Shown here in pieces: positions 7,982-17,814 of a stretch of 64,000 nucleotides of DNA. Source of the DNA: Rhizobium sp. BT03 (lineage in GTDB: Bacteria; Pseudomonadota; Alphaproteobacteria; Rhizobiales; Rhizobiaceae); contig NZ_CP125640.1 in NCBI RefSeq assembly GCF_030053155.1, forward strand, positions 372,001 through 436,000, read 5' to 3'. The position numbers were made by a program, and so were the translations under genes. The number at the start of each line of letters is the position of its first letter. The first letter of the stretch is position 1. The notes under the pieces were generated by a model. That model did not search any database. It was not told the origin of the DNA and saw only the letters and a list, made by a program, of their open reading frames with translations.

Positions 7982-8941
7982 GGGCTGGCTGGCGTAGATT
8001 TCCTGCATGCGTTTGATTTCGGGGAGCCTGGCTCTCGCCTCCTCGTAGCCGCGTTCGATCGCTTCGCCGGCGCGGTGGAATTCGGAAAGGCCGATATAGC
8101 TGAGGCGCGGCTGCAGCGAAATATCAGGCGGGTCGCCGGCCAGGCGCGCGCGGGCAATCCTATCCTGGATGATGTTGAAGGCCTGCACCATGACGCCGGT
8201 CATGCCGAGACGGGCATAGGGCGCCTCTTCCTGCTTCTGCACTTCCTGCGGCGAGAGGCTGGCATTGTGCCGGACGACGGCCGAGCGGCCATAGAGATCG
8301 TAATTGAGATTGACGGCGACGACCAACGGCTGCTCGTAGGCACGGCAGACGGAGACGGGAACGGGATTGACCAGCGCGCCGTCGACCAGTGTGCGGTGAT
8401 TGCTGCGCACCGGCTCGAAAATGCCGGGCAGGGCGTAGGAGGCGCGTAGCGCCGTAATCAGCGAACCATTGGCGATCCAGACCTCATGGCCGGTATTGAC
8501 CTCGGCGGCGACGGCGACGAACGGCCGGTCGAGATCCTCGACGTTCAGGCCTTCGAGATGTTCCTGCATGCGCTTGGTCAGCCGCATGCCGCCGAACAGG
8601 CCGCTGCCGCCGATCGTCAGATCGAGGAGGCTTGCGATCCGCCGCATCGTCAGCGAGCGGGCGAAACTTTCGAGTTCATCGAGTTTGCCGGCGAGATAGC
8701 AGCCGCCGACCAGCGCGCCGATCGAAGTGCCGGCAATCATGCCGATCTCGATTTTTGCCTCGTCGAGCGCGCGCAGCACGCCGATATGGGCCCAGCCGCG
8801 GGCCGCTCCACCGCCAAGCGCCAGTGCGATCTTGATTCGTTTGACGGGAGCTGGAGGCGGGATCGTCTCAATCGTGGTCGACATGCCGGAACCGGAACCC
8901 TCGCCTTCGGAGCTTTGACGATGCAAATTCCAGCTCAGCAT
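7979..8941 (-). CDS. Patatin-like phospholipase (RssA-type)
   Basis: 320-residue lipid acyl hydrolase of the bacterial patatin family. The Ser-Asp dyad is visible: Ser73 in G-T-S-I-G and Asp187 in V-D-G-A, with the G-G-G-A-A-R-G oxyanion loop at 43-49. No signal peptide, so it is cytoplasmic or peripheral. ATG 8941 is chosen because a very strong GGGAGGGGAG ribosome site lies just upstream; a TTG at 9001 would extend the protein without support. It lies 131 bases downstream of hisI on the same strand. Its stop codon lies in a tandem repeat that repeats the stop in frame. Confidence 0.92.
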   Translation of the reverse strand: MLSWNLHRQSSEGEGSGSGMSTTIETIPPPAPVKRIKIALALGGGAARGWAHIGVLRALDEAKIEIGMIAGTSIGALVGGCYLAGKLDELESFARSLTMRRIASLLDLTIGGSGLFGGMRLTKRMQEHLEGLNVEDLDRPFVAVAAEVNTGHEVWIANGSLITALRASYALPGIFEPVRSNHRTLVDGALVNPVPVSVCRAYEQPLVVAVNLNYDLYGRSAVVRHNASLSPQEVQKQEEAPYARLGMTGVMVQAFNIIQDRIARARLAGDPPDISLQPRLSYIGLSEFHRAGEAIERGYEEARARLPEIKRMQEIYASQP

Positions 8942-9072
8942 GGCGCTCTCCCCTCCCAGCAGAACACATGGTTTGCGATAGTGTGCCCGATCAGTTTCCA
9001 AATGGTATATAGAGGCGACTTATGGCGCAATAACGAGCAGATGAAGGGGAAATTCCGGCCCTCTTTCCGAGC

Positions 9073-9525
9073 CTATTTTCCGTAAACGTCCTGCGGATCG
9101 AAATGACGCTCGTCGTCGACGATATCGAGCATCGGCTTTCCGTCCCGAAGCGTGATCGTGCGATAGAAGCAGGAACGGCGGCCGGTGTGACAGGTGGCGT
9201 CGTGGCCGGCGACCTCGACCTTCAGCCAGATGGCGTCCTGATCGCAATCGGTGCGGATTTCCTTCACCGTCTGAAGATTGCCGGAGGTCTCGCCCTTCTT
9301 CCAGATCTTGCCGCGCGAACGGCTGAAATAATGGGCCGTGCCGGTCTGAATGGTCAGCGCCAGCGCCTGGGCGTTCATGTGCGCCACCATCAGCAGTTCG
9401 CCGTCGCCGGCGTCGGTGACGATGGCGGTGATCAGACCACGATCGTCGAAACGCGGCGTGAAATCGCCGGCGTCTTCCAACGCCGACTTGTCTTCGGATG
9501 GTTGATTGAAGATCAGTTGGTTCAT
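9073..9525 (-). CDS. hisI: Phosphoribosyl-AMP cyclohydrolase
   Basis: Third step of histidine biosynthesis: zinc- and magnesium-dependent opening of the adenine ring of phosphoribosyl-AMP, in the cytoplasm. 150 residues, the stand-alone HisI form without a fused HisE domain. Metal-binding residues are intact: C94-D-x-D97 (Mg/Zn site) and C112-H-T-G-R-R-S-C119. AGGAGG seven bases before ATG 9525 fixes the start. The gene follows folE with 25 bases between, so the two are probably co-transcribed; pairing hisI with folE rather than with other his genes is familiar in rhizobia. Confidence 0.96.
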   Translation of the reverse strand: MNQLIFNQPSEDKSALEDAGDFTPRFDDRGLITAIVTDAGDGELLMVAHMNAQALALTIQTGTAHYFSRSRGKIWKKGETSGNLQTVKEIRTDCDQDAIWLKVEVAGHDATCHTGRRSCFYRTITLRDGKPMLDIVDDERHFDPQDVYGK

Positions 9526-9550
9526 CGCGGCCCTCCTGAGGGAGCCGGTA

Positions 9551-10165
9551 TCAGCGGCTCCGCACCATGGTCATGAAACGGGCCTGATCGGCCGGCTCGG
9601 TCTTGAACGTACCCGTAAACGTCGTCGTCAAGGTGGTCGAGCCCTGCTTCTGAACGCCGCGCATCGCCATGCACATATGTTCGGCCTCGATCATCACGGC
9701 GACACCGCGCGGGTTGAGCGTATCGTCGATCGCCCGGGCGATCTGCGCCGTCATCGTTTCCTGCGTCTGCAGGCGGCGGCCATAGATCTCGACGACACGG
9801 GCGATCTTCGACAGGCCGAGCACACGGCCATCAGGCATGTAGGCGACATGAGCCTTGCCGATGATCGGCACCATATGGTGTTCGCAATGCGAGAAGAACG
9901 GAATGTCCTTGACGAGGACCATGTCGTCGTAGCCGGCGACCTCCTCGAAGGTGCGGCCGAGCACGTCTTCCGGCGCCATGTCGTAACCGGAAAAAAGCTC
10001 GCGGTACGATTTGACGACACGGGCCGGCGTTTCGATCAGGCCCTCGCGCGCCGGGTTCTCACCGGCCCAGCGCAGCAGGACACGAACGGCTTCCTCCGCC
10101 TCCTGCTGGGAGGGGCGATCGGAATCGCGGCTCGTCTGCGGAAAGTTCTTAACGATGGCGTCCAT
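9551..10165 (-). CDS. folE: GTP cyclohydrolase I
   Basis: Converts GTP to 7,8-dihydroneopterin triphosphate, the entry step of tetrahydrofolate synthesis, as a cytoplasmic homodecamer. 204 residues. Zinc ligands C94 and H97 (in C-E-H-H-M-V-P) and C165 (in E-H-M-C-M-A-M-R-G) are all present, so this is the zinc-dependent FolE type. ATG 10165 has AGGAGA upstream; an in-frame GTG at 10216 lacks support. It is the first gene of a probable folE-hisI unit and is divergent from the NifU-like gene, with a 310-base regulatory gap. Confidence 0.96.
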   Translation of the reverse strand: MDAIVKNFPQTSRDSDRPSQQEAEEAVRVLLRWAGENPAREGLIETPARVVKSYRELFSGYDMAPEDVLGRTFEEVAGYDDMVLVKDIPFFSHCEHHMVPIIGKAHVAYMPDGRVLGLSKIARVVEIYGRRLQTQETMTAQIARAIDDTLNPRGVAVMIEAEHMCMAMRGVQKQGSTTLTTTFTGTFKTEPADQARFMTMVRSR

Positions 10166-10475
10166 GAACAATGGTCTCCTGGTCCGCACCGCGGACCGAT
10201 CTGTCGGAATCGCCACTGGTCAATCCCATGCGGGAATTCATGCACCTTTGGCAGGCTCCGGGGCTTTCGAGGCGCATTCAACGCCTGTCCGGCACGGTTT
10301 CCCAATCAAACTTACACGAGGCCATTGCATTTTAATGGCCTTCGAACGACATACATATAGGAAGACGGCCATCGTATGTAAGTATCCTCAGATGACACGG
10401 TGTGTTTTTTGTTTCAATAACAATAACAGCCCTTATTGAGGCCGATCCGCAGCGATTTTGGAGCGGAAATCCAAC
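10166..10475. promoter_or_regulatory. Divergent intergenic region folE / NifU-like gene
   Basis: 310 bases. It contains a perfect 8-bp hairpin, AGGCCATT (10319-10326) / AATGGCCT (10334-10341), and an AT-rich block at about 10340-10440 that probably carries the rightward promoter. I looked for an iron-responsive Irr or RirA box, given the Fe-S gene, and saw none that I would defend. Confidence 0.5.
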
Positions 10476-10922
10476 ATGGACGACATCTACAACAGCAAGA
10501 TCCTCGAATTCGCCGGCAATATTCCATTGACCGGCACGTTGGCGGATGCCGATGCGAGCGCCCAGGCCTATTCGAAGCTTTGCGGCTCGAAGGTCACGAT
10601 CTGGCTGAAAATGGACGGCGATACCGTCACCGGTTTTTCTCATGACGTGAAGGCCTGCGCGCTTGGCCAAGCCTCGTCCTCGATCATGGCGCGCCATGTC
10701 GTCGGCGCGACATCGGGCGAATTGCGCCAGGCACGCCAGGACATGCTCGCCATGCTGAAGGCGGATGGAGCCGGGCCCGAGGGACGGTTCGAGGACATGC
10801 GTTATCTGCTGCCGGTGCGGGACTACAAGGCCCGCCATGCCTCGACGATGCTGACCTTCGATGCGGTGGTCGATGCGATCGGGCAGATCGAGGCGAAACG
10901 GGCTGAGGTTGTCGAGGCGTAA
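10476..10922 (+). CDS. NifU/IscU-like iron-sulfur cluster scaffold protein
   Basis: 148 residues related to the IscU/SufU/NifU N-terminal scaffold family that builds Fe-S clusters in the cytoplasm. Two of the three cluster-ligand cysteines are visible: C36 (L-C-G-S-K) and C61 (K-A-C-A-L-G-Q-A-S-S-S). The third, usually in a (K/R)-C-A-T-L motif, appears replaced by His121 (R-H-A-S-T), so its scaffold role is uncertain. ATG 10476 follows a GGAG element; TTG 10458 is also in frame. The stop lies five bases before yidD, and the two are very likely one operon. Confidence 0.85.
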   Translation: MDDIYNSKILEFAGNIPLTGTLADADASAQAYSKLCGSKVTIWLKMDGDTVTGFSHDVKACALGQASSSIMARHVVGATSGELRQARQDMLAMLKADGAGPEGRFEDMRYLLPVRDYKARHASTMLTFDAVVDAIGQIEAKRAEVVEA

Positions 10923-10927
10923 CTGAG

Positions 10928-11332
10928 ATGTGCGAGTTCTGCGCCCTGCAGGCCAGCGATGAGGACGACGGCGGCGCCGCCGAACCCGAGAGGCCGCGTG
11001 AAAAGGCCGCACGCACTTCCCGCAATTATACCGGTCCGTTCCGCAAGACTCCCGACCGCCTGCTCGGCATGGGGTTCATCCGTCTCTACCAGCTGACGCT
11101 TTCCGGCTTTGTCGGCAATTCCTGCCGTCATATCCCGACCTGCTCCGAATATGGCTACGAGTCGATTGCCCGTCACGGCCTGTGGGCCGGCGGCTGGATG
11201 ACGTTGTTTCGCGTCGGCCGCTGCGGCCCCGGCGGCACCAGCGGCCTCGACCGGGTGCCGGAGATATTGGGCGACAAGTTCCGGTGGTGGACGCCGTGGC
11301 GGTATTTCTCCCTGGGACGCAAGGGGGAGTGA
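10928..11332 (+). CDS. yidD: Membrane protein insertion efficiency factor YidD
   Basis: 134 residues. The conserved YidD core (about 45-120) carries the invariant C-R-(F/H)-x-P-T-C-S-x-Y stretch and the C-G-P-G-G-x-D-P-V-like segment (R-C-G-P-G-G-T-S-G-L-D-x-V-P). YidD assists the YidC insertase at the inner membrane. An extra 40-residue acidic/basic N-terminal extension begins with a C-x-x-C pair (M-C-E-F-C), longer than the roughly 85-residue enterobacterial protein. The gene is translationally close to the NifU-like gene (five bases) and to the DUF1697 gene (five bases). Confidence 0.93.
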   Translation: MCEFCALQASDEDDGGAAEPERPREKAARTSRNYTGPFRKTPDRLLGMGFIRLYQLTLSGFVGNSCRHIPTCSEYGYESIARHGLWAGGWMTLFRVGRCGPGGTSGLDRVPEILGDKFRWWTPWRYFSLGRKGE

Positions 11333-11337
11333 GGGCC

Positions 11338-11865
11338 ATGAGCATGTTCGTCGCGCTTCTGCACAGCATCGTCCTGACGCCCGACCGCCGCGTCATCATG
11401 GAAGATCTGCGCGCGCTTGCCAAAGAGCTTGGCTATCGCGAGCCGCGCACGCTGGTTTCCACCGGCAATCTGGTTTTCGAGGCCGACGATGTCAGGCCGC
11501 ACGAACTCGAGGTCGCGCTGGAAGAGGGGTTCGAAGAGAAATTCGGCAAACATGTCGATATCATCGTGCGCAGCGACTGCACCTGGATGGCGTTGTGCGG
11601 CACCAATCCCTTCCGGGACGGCAGCGGCGACCAGGTCATCGTCCGGGTGATGCGCCTGCCGGTCGATCCTGAGAAGGTGGAGGCGCTGAAGCCGCTGATG
11701 ACGGAGGGGCAGCGCATCGCCATCGTCGGCGGCGACCTCTGGATCGATTTCGCCGGCAAGCCGAGCCAGTCCAAGCTGCTTTCGGCGCTGACGACCAAGC
11801 GGATAGGCGTCGGGACGATGCGCAATTGGAATACAGTTTGCGGCCTCGCTCAAATGATTATGTAG
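11338..11865 (+). CDS. DUF1697 family protein
   Basis: 175 residues matching the DUF1697 family of small cytoplasmic proteins of unknown function. The family signature is visible as F-V-A-L-L-H near the start (normally Y-(I/V)-A-L-L-R-G-I-N), followed by the L-G-Y-x-x-(P/V)-x-T-x-(V/L)-x-S-G-N-like segment (here V-S-T-G-N-L-V-F). The usual G-I-N-V-G-G is replaced by S-I-V-L-T-P, so this is a divergent member. ATG 11338 has GGGGGAG upstream and starts five bases after the yidD stop. Confidence 0.82.
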   Translation: MSMFVALLHSIVLTPDRRVIMEDLRALAKELGYREPRTLVSTGNLVFEADDVRPHELEVALEEGFEEKFGKHVDIIVRSDCTWMALCGTNPFRDGSGDQVIVRVMRLPVDPEKVEALKPLMTEGQRIAIVGGDLWIDFAGKPSQSKLLSALTTKRIGVGTMRNWNTVCGLAQMIM

Positions 11866-11986
11866 GCCGGCTTCTTCTTTACTCCCACGGGAAATCTGAG
11901 TATCAGGCGGCAGCGCATCCAAGGACGGAGGCGCTTCCATTTCAACCACCCGCATTCGTTGGCGGGACTGGACAAGGAGAATTTCG

Positions 11987-13993
11987 ATGTCCCAAGCTAT
12001 TTCCCTGACATTTCCCGATGGTTCCGTGCGCAGCTTCGATGCCGGCGCAACCGGCCGGGATGTCGCCGAATCCATTTCCAAATCGCTCGCCAAGAGCGCG
12101 GTCGCTATTGCGCTCGACGGCGCCGTGCAGGACCTTTCCGATCCCGTCACCGATGGCAAGATCGAGATCATCACCCGCAAGGACGGCCGAGCGCTGGAGC
12201 TCATCCGGCATGATGCCGCGCACGTCATGGCCGAGGCCGTGCAGGAGCTGTGGCCCGGCACGCAGGTGACGATCGGTCCGGTCATCGAAAACGGCTTCTA
12301 TTACGACTTCGCCAAGAACGAGCCTTTCACGCCCGACGATCTGCCGAAGATCGAAAAGAAGATGAAGGAGATCATTGCCCGCAATGCGCCCTTCACCAAG
12401 CAGATCTGGTCGCGCGAGAAAGCCAAGGAAGTCTTTGCCGCCAAGGGCGAGCAGTACAAGGTCGAGCTCGTCGACGCGATCCCGGCTGGCCAGGATCTAA
12501 AGATCTACAATCAGGGCGAGTGGTTCGATCTTTGCCGCGGCCCGCACATGGCCTCCACCGGCCAGGTCGGCACGGCCTTCAAGCTGATGAAGGTTGCCGG
12601 CGCTTATTGGCGCGGCGACAGCAACAACGCCATGCTGTCACGCATCTACGGCACGGCATGGGCTGACCAGGCCGATCTCGACAACTACCTGCACATGCTG
12701 GCGGAAGCCGAAAAGCGCGATCACCGCAAGCTCGGCCGCGAAATGGATCTTTTCCATTTCCAGGAAGAAGGCCCGGGCGTCGTCTTCTGGCATGGCAAGG
12801 GCTGGCGCATCTTCCAGGCGCTCGTCTCCTATATGCGTCGCCGACTCGCGGTCGATTACGAAGAAGTCAACGCGCCGCAGGTACTCGACACCGCGCTTTG
12901 GGAAACCTCGGGTCACTGGGGCTGGTATCAGGAAAATATGTTCGCCGTGAAATCGGCGCATGCGATGACGCATCCGGAAGATAAGGAAGCCGATAATCGC
13001 GTTTTTGCGCTGAAGCCGATGAACTGCCCCGGCCACGTGCAGATCTTCAAGCACGGGCTGAAGTCCTATCGCGAACTGCCGATCCGTCTGGCCGAATTCG
13101 GCCTGGTGCATCGCTACGAGCCTTCGGGCGCGCTGCACGGATTGATGCGTGTGCGCGGCTTCACGCAGGACGACGCGCACATCTTCTGCACCGACGAGCA
13201 GATGGCCGCCGAATGCCTGAAGATCAACGATCTCATCCTGTCGGTCTATGAAGACTTCGGCTTCAAGGAAATCGTTGTCAAGCTTTCCACTCGGCCGGAA
13301 AAGCGCGTCGGTTCCGACGCACTCTGGGATCGCGCCGAAGCCGTCATGACCGACGTGTTGAAAGCGATCGAGGCGCAGTCCGAGGGCCGCATCAAGACCG
13401 GCATTCTGCCGGGCGAGGGCGCCTTCTACGGGCCGAAGTTCGAATATACGCTGAAGGACGCGATCGGCCGCGAATGGCAGTGCGGGACGACGCAGGTCGA
13501 CTTCAACCTGCCTGAGCGATTCGGCGCCTTCTATATCGACAGCAACTCCGAAAAGACGCAGCCGGTGATGATCCATCGCGCCATCTGCGGCTCGATGGAA
13601 CGCTTCCTCGGTATCCTGATCGAAAACTTCGCCGGCCATCTGCCGCTCTGGGTGTCGCCGCTGCAGGTGGTGGTCGCGACGATCACCTCGGAGGCCGACG
13701 CCTACGGGCTTGAAGTGGCCGAGGCGCTGCGCGAGGCCGGTCTCAACGTCGAGACCGATTTCCGCAACGAGAAGATCAACTACAAGGTCCGCGAACACTC
13801 GGTCACCAAGGTGCCCGTCATCATCGTCTGCGGCAGGAAGGAAGCCGAGGAGCGCACGGTCAATATCCGCCGCCTCGGCAGCCAGGACCAGGTTTCGATG
13901 GGGCTCGACGCCGCCGTCGACAGCCTTGCCCTGGAAGCGACGCCACCAGACGTCCGTCGCAAGGCCGAAGCAAAGAAAGCCAGGGCGGCCTGA
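11987..13993 (+). CDS. thrS: Threonyl-tRNA synthetase
   Basis: Class II aminoacyl-tRNA synthetase charging tRNA-Thr. 668 residues with the full domain order: TGS (about 1-65), second additional/editing domain (about 70-230), catalytic core (about 245-545) and C-terminal anticodon-binding domain (about 550-660). Zinc ligands C347 (M-N-C-P-G-H), H384 (A-L-H-G) and H530 (M-I-H-R) are present. ATG 11987 is preceded by AAGGAG. I saw no T-box or attenuator in the 121-base leader. A strong hairpin follows the stop. Confidence 0.97.
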   Translation: MSQAISLTFPDGSVRSFDAGATGRDVAESISKSLAKSAVAIALDGAVQDLSDPVTDGKIEIITRKDGRALELIRHDAAHVMAEAVQELWPGTQVTIGPVIENGFYYDFAKNEPFTPDDLPKIEKKMKEIIARNAPFTKQIWSREKAKEVFAAKGEQYKVELVDAIPAGQDLKIYNQGEWFDLCRGPHMASTGQVGTAFKLMKVAGAYWRGDSNNAMLSRIYGTAWADQADLDNYLHMLAEAEKRDHRKLGREMDLFHFQEEGPGVVFWHGKGWRIFQALVSYMRRRLAVDYEEVNAPQVLDTALWETSGHWGWYQENMFAVKSAHAMTHPEDKEADNRVFALKPMNCPGHVQIFKHGLKSYRELPIRLAEFGLVHRYEPSGALHGLMRVRGFTQDDAHIFCTDEQMAAECLKINDLILSVYEDFGFKEIVVKLSTRPEKRVGSDALWDRAEAVMTDVLKAIEAQSEGRIKTGILPGEGAFYGPKFEYTLKDAIGREWQCGTTQVDFNLPERFGAFYIDSNSEKTQPVMIHRAICGSMERFLGILIENFAGHLPLWVSPLQVVVATITSEADAYGLEVAEALREAGLNVETDFRNEKINYKVREHSVTKVPVIIVCGRKEAEERTVNIRRLGSQDQVSMGLDAAVDSLALEATPPDVRRKAEAKKARAA

Positions 13994-14003
13994 TAAACGC
14001 CTC

Positions 14004-14035
14004 TTTCCGACAGCGCCACCCGGCGCTGTCGGAAA
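14004..14035 (+). terminator. Hairpin after thrS
   Basis: A perfect 14-bp stem, TTTCCGACAGCGCC / GGCGCTGTCGGAAA, with a 4-base loop, ten bases after the thrS stop. No T run follows, so termination may be imperfect, or the hairpin may mainly protect the 3' end. Confidence 0.6.
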
Positions 14036-14152
14036 TCTGATATGGAAGCAGGATTTGTCGCGAACCGCGGTGAAACTGCTCTCACCTTATGTTTTTACAC
14101 GATCTTGAACGGAAAACCCTTCGCAGTTTTCCTTGGGTCGTTTCTCTGAAAA

Positions 14153-15253
14153 TCAATCGAGGCTGGTGTCGTCGCCGCCTTGCGGCGCGAGCTGTTCGTA
14201 GGAAGGGAGTGGCGCCACCGGAGCCGGCTGGACGCCTGGCGGCGGTGGCGTTCCCACAGGCACCTGCTGCACCGTGCGGGCCGCGTCGTTCACCGGCGGC
14301 TGCGGCTGCTGGTCCTTCATCAGAACCTCGACATCGGTGTTCCTGCCGGCGACGACGGTGAAGTCACGCTGGTAGATCCTGTCCTTGTTGCGGGCGACGG
14401 CGGAATATCCGCCTTCGGCAAGAACCATGGTCGGGAAGGCGCTGACGCTTTCGCCGACGCTGTCGCCGGCCGCTGTCAGGATCGACCACGCCGTATCGGC
14501 GATCGCCTCGCCGCCGGCATCGGAGACCAGCTTGAAGGTGACCTGCGCGGCGCGATGCTGAATCGTCGCTTCGGTCAGCTTGCCGGCTTCGACCTGGATG
14601 TCGGCGCGGATGACGGCATTGACGCTGCCATATTCCGAAACGATGTGATAGGTGCCGGCATTGAGGCGGACGACGGTGTTCGGCGAGACGTCGGCCACGA
14701 CGAGGCCGCGCTCGCCGTCCTCGCGCACTTCCGAGGAATAGATCGAGAAGCTCAACTGGTCGGGGCGGATGCGGGCATCGGTGCCGGAGACGGCATTGAG
14801 CAGCAGGCCGCCGGCATCGAGCACCATCACCTGCTTGTCGACCTCGCCGTCGGCGGGCACCGTCAGTTTCTTGGTGACGCCGGCGCGGCCGAAGGAGACG
14901 TTGACGAAATAATCGCCGGGAGCGAGTTGGAAGGCGGCGGGTCCGCCCTTGGCGCTGGCAATCAGCGGTAGCTTGCCGTCGGCTCCGGCGATCGGGCTGA
15001 AGACATACCAGGAGAGGCCCTCTTCGACCGGCGTGCCGTCCGCCGTCAGCTTGGCTTCCATCGGGACGTCGCGCAGCTTGACCCCTTCCGTCGCCGCGCC
15101 GGGTGCGATGAAGGCATCGAGCTTCGGCATCTTCGACGTCGATTCAAGCTGCTTGAACTCCTTGAAGGCATCCTGAGCGCCGGCGCGTGGAGGCGTCAGG
15201 ATCGTCAGGGCAATGGCAAGGCCGATGCGTGCAAAAGGCGAAATGCCAAACAT
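14153..15253 (-). CDS. Secreted protein of unknown function
   Basis: About 366 residues, family not recognised. N-terminal signal peptide (hydrophobic about 8-22, cleavage after A-G-A at about 26). The body is a series of beta-rich segments with repeated G-x-Y-x-V and L-x-x-G-x-Y-x-(V/I) patterns (for example near 115-125, 200-210 and 290-300), suggesting several immunoglobulin-like or carboxypeptidase-regulatory-like beta domains in the periplasm. The C-terminus is a Pro/Gln-rich tail. ATG 15253 is preferred; a GTG at 15295 would add 14 residues before the signal. Divergent from the nitroreductase gene. Confidence 0.72.
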   Translation of the reverse strand: MFGISPFARIGLAIALTILTPPRAGAQDAFKEFKQLESTSKMPKLDAFIAPGAATEGVKLRDVPMEAKLTADGTPVEEGLSWYVFSPIAGADGKLPLIASAKGGPAAFQLAPGDYFVNVSFGRAGVTKKLTVPADGEVDKQVMVLDAGGLLLNAVSGTDARIRPDQLSFSIYSSEVREDGERGLVVADVSPNTVVRLNAGTYHIVSEYGSVNAVIRADIQVEAGKLTEATIQHRAAQVTFKLVSDAGGEAIADTAWSILTAAGDSVGESVSAFPTMVLAEGGYSAVARNKDRIYQRDFTVVAGRNTDVEVLMKDQQPQPPVNDAARTVQQVPVGTPPPPGVQPAPVAPLPSYEQLAPQGGDDTSLD

Positions 15254-15366
15254 CTGTTTCGTGAACCGATTGACTTCTGAAATCGCAAAGGCCACTTCAA
15301 GACCAACGCGATGGCAAATTCAAGACCCGCCCATTGCAGCAGCATAAAAATGAGAGTTTCTCCCGC

Positions 15367-15951
15367 ATGAAATCCGATATCAAGCTGATCGATTACCTCG
15401 CTGTACGCCGCTCCATCCCCGCTTTCCAGATGTGCGAACCAGGCCCCGAAAAGGCCGAAATCGAGGAAATCCTGCGTCTTGCCTCGCGTGTTCCCGATCA
15501 TGGCAAGATCGCACCATGGCGCTTCATCGTCTATCGCGGCGGCGAGCGCGCCCGTCTCGGTGAGGCGCTTCTGACCTTGGCGCTCGAGACGAAACCTGAA
15601 CTTTCCGAAGAGATGATCCAGGTCGAGCGCGCCCGTTTCACCCGCGCGCCCGTGGTCGTCGCGGTTGTCAGCAAGGCCGGGCCGCATATCAAGATCCCGG
15701 AATGGGAGCAGCTGATGTCGGCCGGCGCGCTTTGCCTCAACGTCATCCTCGCCGCCAATGCCAGCGGTTATGTCGCCAACTGGCTGACGGAGTGGTTCGC
15801 CTATGACGAGCGCGCCTATCCGCTGCTCGGCGTCGGGCCTGACGAAAAGGTGGCGGGTTTCATCCACATCGGCTCGACGACATTTCCGGCAATCGAGCGG
15901 CCGCGGCCGGAGCTTGCCGATACCGTGACCTGGGTCGGCGGGGAGGATTGA
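15367..15951 (+). CDS. Nitroreductase family protein
   Basis: 194 residues of the FMN-dependent NAD(P)H nitroreductase fold (RutE/YdjA-like short forms). The R-R-S-I-P phosphate-binding segment near the start, [11 protein letters not shown] near 45-55 and the [11 protein letters not shown] helix near 120 are family hallmarks. Substrate unknown. ATG 15367 is favoured; a TTG at 15334 is in frame. The stop codon overlaps the start of the downstream flavin reductase (TGATG), indicating translational coupling, so the two may supply and use reduced flavin together. Confidence 0.88.
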   Translation: MKSDIKLIDYLAVRRSIPAFQMCEPGPEKAEIEEILRLASRVPDHGKIAPWRFIVYRGGERARLGEALLTLALETKPELSEEMIQVERARFTRAPVVVAVVSKAGPHIKIPEWEQLMSAGALCLNVILAANASGYVANWLTEWFAYDERAYPLLGVGPDEKVAGFIHIGSTTFPAIERPRPELADTVTWVGGED

Positions 15952-16562
15952 TGTTTTACACCACCGACGAGAACCGGCACGGGCTGGCGCATGATCCGTT
16001 CAAGGCGATCGTGTCACCGCGGCCGATCGGCTGGATCGGCAGCAAGGGCAGGGACGGTTCGATCAACCTCGCACCCTATTCCTTCTTCAACGCCGTTGCC
16101 GACCGCCCGAAGCTGGTGATGTTTTCGTCCGCAGGGCGCAAGGATAGCCAGCGCAACGCGGCCGAGACCGGCGTCTTCACCTGCAATTTCGTCGGTCGCG
16201 ATCTCGCCGAGAAAATGAACCTCTCCTCGGCGGCGCTGCCCTATGGCGAGAGCGAATTCGCGTTCTCCGGCCTGACGCCGAAGCAGGCCGAACTCATCGA
16301 CGCGCCCTATGTCGGCGAGGCTTTCGCGGTGCTCGAATGCAGGGTGACCGAGATCATCGAGCCGAAGACGCTGTCGGGCGCGCCGTCGGAAAACGTCCTC
16401 GTCTTCGGTGAAGTGGTCGGCATCCGCATCGACGAGGTGATCGTCAAGGACGGCCGTCTCGACATGTCGATCGCCCGGCCTTTGGCCCGTATGGGCTACA
16501 TGGATTACAGCGAAGGCAGCGATGTTTTCGAGATGATGCGGCCGCAGCTGCCGAAGGTTTAG
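15951..16562 (+). CDS. Flavin reductase family protein
   Basis: 203 residues of the flavin-reductase-like FMN-binding split-barrel fold. The S-P-R-P-I-(G/A)-W signature is present at about 22-28, with N-L-A-P-Y-S-F-F-N following near 38-46. Such proteins reduce or bind FMN for partner oxygenases. ATG 15951 overlaps the nitroreductase stop and is preceded by GGGAGG. The tight pairing points to one functional unit with the nitroreductase, but the substrate is unknown. Confidence 0.9.
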   Translation: MFYTTDENRHGLAHDPFKAIVSPRPIGWIGSKGRDGSINLAPYSFFNAVADRPKLVMFSSAGRKDSQRNAAETGVFTCNFVGRDLAEKMNLSSAALPYGESEFAFSGLTPKQAELIDAPYVGEAFAVLECRVTEIIEPKTLSGAPSENVLVFGEVVGIRIDEVIVKDGRLDMSIARPLARMGYMDYSEGSDVFEMMRPQLPKV

Positions 16563-16683
16563 ATCGGCCGCAAGGCATATAAAGGCTTAAGAAATATGGT
16601 GAACCAATCTTAAACCTTTTGCCGTTACCGTCGCAGCATTGAATGAAACGCGAGGGAATCGCGTTCAAGTGCTGGGGCGTCGC

Positions 16684-17814
16684 GTGATCGTAGAAGCTTT
16701 CCTTCGTTGGATCGAAACGGCCAAGACCGGTGACCGGGCCCGGGCCGCAAACGCGCTCGGGCGGGCCTATCTGCAGTCCGAGATGACAGGGGATGAGCGG
16801 GCGGCAGCCGAGATGGCGATGACCTTTCTGCTCGACGATCCGTCGCCGCGTGTGCGGCTGGCGCTTGCCGAGGCGATCGCCTGGTCACCCGATGCGCCGC
16901 GCAGCCTGGTCCTTTCGCTCGCCGAAGACCAGCCTGAGGTCGCCTGCCATGCGGTGACCTGTTCGCCGCTTTTGAGCGATGCCGATCTCGTCGATCTCGC
17001 CGCACGCGGCAATGGCGCCACCCGCATGCTGATCGCGGCGAGGGCGCATGTGACGCGCCCGGTTTGCGCAGCGCTTGCAGAGGTCGGCGACGAGGAAGAG
17101 CTGCTCTGCCTGCTCGAAAACGACGGCGCGGCAATCTCCGGCCAATCCCTGAAACGTATCGCCGAGCGGCTCGGCGACGGCTGCGACATCCGCAACCTGC
17201 TTCTCGATCGCAGCGATCTTCCTGCCGATGCCCGCCAGCTGCTCACCCAGCATGTCAGCAATGCGCTGGTCGGGCTGCCGCTCGCCCAGGCGGCGATCGG
17301 CCTGCAGCGGCTGCAGCGCATCAGCCGCGAGGCGACCGAGGCCGCCATCGTTTCGATCGCCGGCGACATCGCGCCGCGCGAAATCCCCGATCTCGTCGAA
17401 CATCTGCGCCTCGGCGGCCGGCTGACGCCGTCCTTCCTGATGCATGCGCTCTGCGCCGGCAAGGTGGATTTCTTCGCCGGAGCGATCGTCAATCTGACGG
17501 GTTGCGGTGAGCGCCGGGTGCGCTCGATCCTGGCGACCGGGCGCATGCATGCCGTGCGCGCGCTTTACGAGTCCGCCGGTCTGCCCAGGGACATCAGTGT
17601 GATCTTCGTCGAGGCGACGATGCTGTGGCGCGAGGCCGCCAGGAAAGCGCCGGGCAGCGTGCTCGGTACCGTCTGTGGCCGGCTTCTCGAAAAATTTCGT
17701 CACCACGACGGCGCCCATGGCGCGGTCGGCGAACTGCTCGATATGGTGGAAAAGCTTGCTGTCGCCGAACAGCGGCAATCGGCCCGTGTCTATGCGGCGC
17801 TTGCGGCCGCTTAA
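16684..17814 (+). CDS. DUF2336 domain protein
   Basis: About 376 residues, largely alpha-helical with HEAT-like repeats, matching the DUF2336 family of alphaproteobacteria (unknown function; some members are linked to surface or motility regulation). I chose GTG 16684, where the conserved helical N-terminus begins; in-frame GTG 16669 (with GAGGGA upstream) and TTG 16639 are alternatives. No transmembrane segment. Its last codons overlap by four bases the end of the convergent small-protein gene. The 121-base leader has an AT-rich promoter-like stretch. Confidence 0.78.
   Translation: MIVEAFLRWIETAKTGDRARAANALGRAYLQSEMTGDERAAAEMAMTFLLDDPSPRVRLALAEAIAWSPDAPRSLVLSLAEDQPEVACHAVTCSPLLSDADLVDLAARGNGATRMLIAARAHVTRPVCAALAEVGDEEELLCLLENDGAAISGQSLKRIAERLGDGCDIRNLLLDRSDLPADARQLLTQHVSNALVGLPLAQAAIGLQRLQRISREATEAAIVSIAGDIAPREIPDLVEHLRLGGRLTPSFLMHALCAGKVDFFAGAIVNLTGCGERRVRSILATGRMHAVRALYESAGLPRDISVIFVEATMLWREAARKAPGSVLGTVCGRLLEKFRHHDGAHGAVGELLDMVEKLAVAEQRQSARVYAALAAA

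Noticed and set aside
11866..11986. Possible T-box or attenuator ahead of thrS
   Set aside because: No T-box sequence, leader peptide or competing hairpins; only a weak 5-bp stem (CCCGC/GCGGG).
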